From an uncultured Clostridia bacterium (lineage in GTDB: Bacteria; Bacillota_A; Clostridia; Christensenellales; Aristaeellaceae), in the NCBI GenBank assembly GCA_947165745.1, contig CAMVBO010000163.1, positions 1-5,106 on the forward strand: a stretch of 5,106 nt of DNA, in the 5' to 3' direction. The notes below the pieces were generated by a model, which was not told the DNA's origin, searched no databases, and saw nothing but the letters and a program-made list of their open reading frames with translations. Positions within the stretch are counted from its first letter, which is position 1. Every line of letters starts with the position of its first letter. Of the stretch, positions 5,012 through 5,106 are shown piece by piece. Position numbers and translations under genes: made by a program.

Positions 5012-5045
5012 AGCTGTCTCAGAACACATTTGAGGCAGTTTTTTT
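5012..5045 (+). terminator. Intrinsic terminator, possibly part of the IS left end
   Basis: CTGTCTCA (5014-5021) pairs with TGAGGCAG (5031-5038), 8 bp with one G.U, around a 9-nt loop, followed directly by seven T (5039-5045). It would stop plus-strand transcription leaving the ABC-F region. It lies 70-100 bp upstream of the OrfA remnant's start, where an IS3-type left inverted repeat would be expected. The minus-strand reading TGCCTCAAATGTGTTCTGAG could be that end, which is inference. Confidence 0.78.
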
Positions 5046-5090
5046 GGTTCTTCACGGAAAGTTGTGGGATTGACAGAAACGAGGTAGACA

Positions 5091-5097
5091 AAAGGAG
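5091..5097 (+). promoter_or_regulatory. Ribosome-binding site of a gene beyond the right edge
   Basis: AAAGGAG lies 9 nt from the end of the window. The ATG at 5099-5101 is only 1 nt past it, too close for normal initiation, so the true start is probably just outside the window. A TTGACA (5070-5075) lies upstream, but no matching -10 fits before the edge. Confidence 0.35.
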
Positions 5098-5106
5098 CAT
5101 GAAAGA

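Noticed and set aside
4652..5073. Small plus-strand open frames of 71-94 codons
   Set aside because: They cover repeats and the antisense strand of the transposase remnant, have no good SD, and overlap each other in different frames.

Overview
The window is about 60% G+C in its genes. The protein styles (a clostridial-looking SerRS, an ABC-F ribosome-protection ATPase, a VanY-type carboxypeptidase) and the abundance of short palindromic repeats suggest a GC-rich, probably gut-associated Clostridia (Oscillospirales or Christensenellales type). That placement is inference; there is no rRNA or other decisive marker.

Layout: (1) 1-497, the 3' end of serS on the plus strand, followed by a GC-rich hairpin. 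(2) 558-1673, a plus-strand serine hydrolase of the beta-lactamase/class C family. It has a strong Shine-Dalgarno (SD) sequence but no visible promoter of its own. (3) 1674-1816, a noncoding convergent junction. It holds a minus-strand intrinsic terminator and a 70-bp palindromic dispersed-type repeat. (4) 1817-2473, a minus-strand membrane-anchored VanY/M15B D,D-carboxypeptidase. (5) 2522-2583, two divergent near-consensus promoters whose -35 boxes lie 4 bp apart; one reads back into the carboxypeptidase and the other forward. (6) 2584-2798, a roughly 210-nt leader with possible attenuation structures, ending in a hairpin that buries the SD of the next gene. (7) 2799-4463, a complete two-domain ABC-F ATPase. 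(8) 4461-5106, with no intact gene: a 164-bp TA-flanked MITE-like palindrome starting on the ABC-F stop codon, a patch of smaller inverted repeats, a palindromic repeat with two alternative folds, a frameshifted IS3-family OrfA remnant on the minus strand, an intrinsic terminator, and at the right edge a ribosome-binding site for a gene outside the window.

The genes do not form one pathway. Three touch cell-wall or antibiotic biology: a penicillin-recognising-fold hydrolase, a D-Ala-D-Ala carboxypeptidase-type peptidase, and a putative ribosome-protection factor. The last two share a divergent promoter region. I see no clearly new multi-gene system. The observations most worth following are the ABC-F leader architecture, the divergent promoter pair, and the element that inserted at the ABC-F stop codon while regenerating it.
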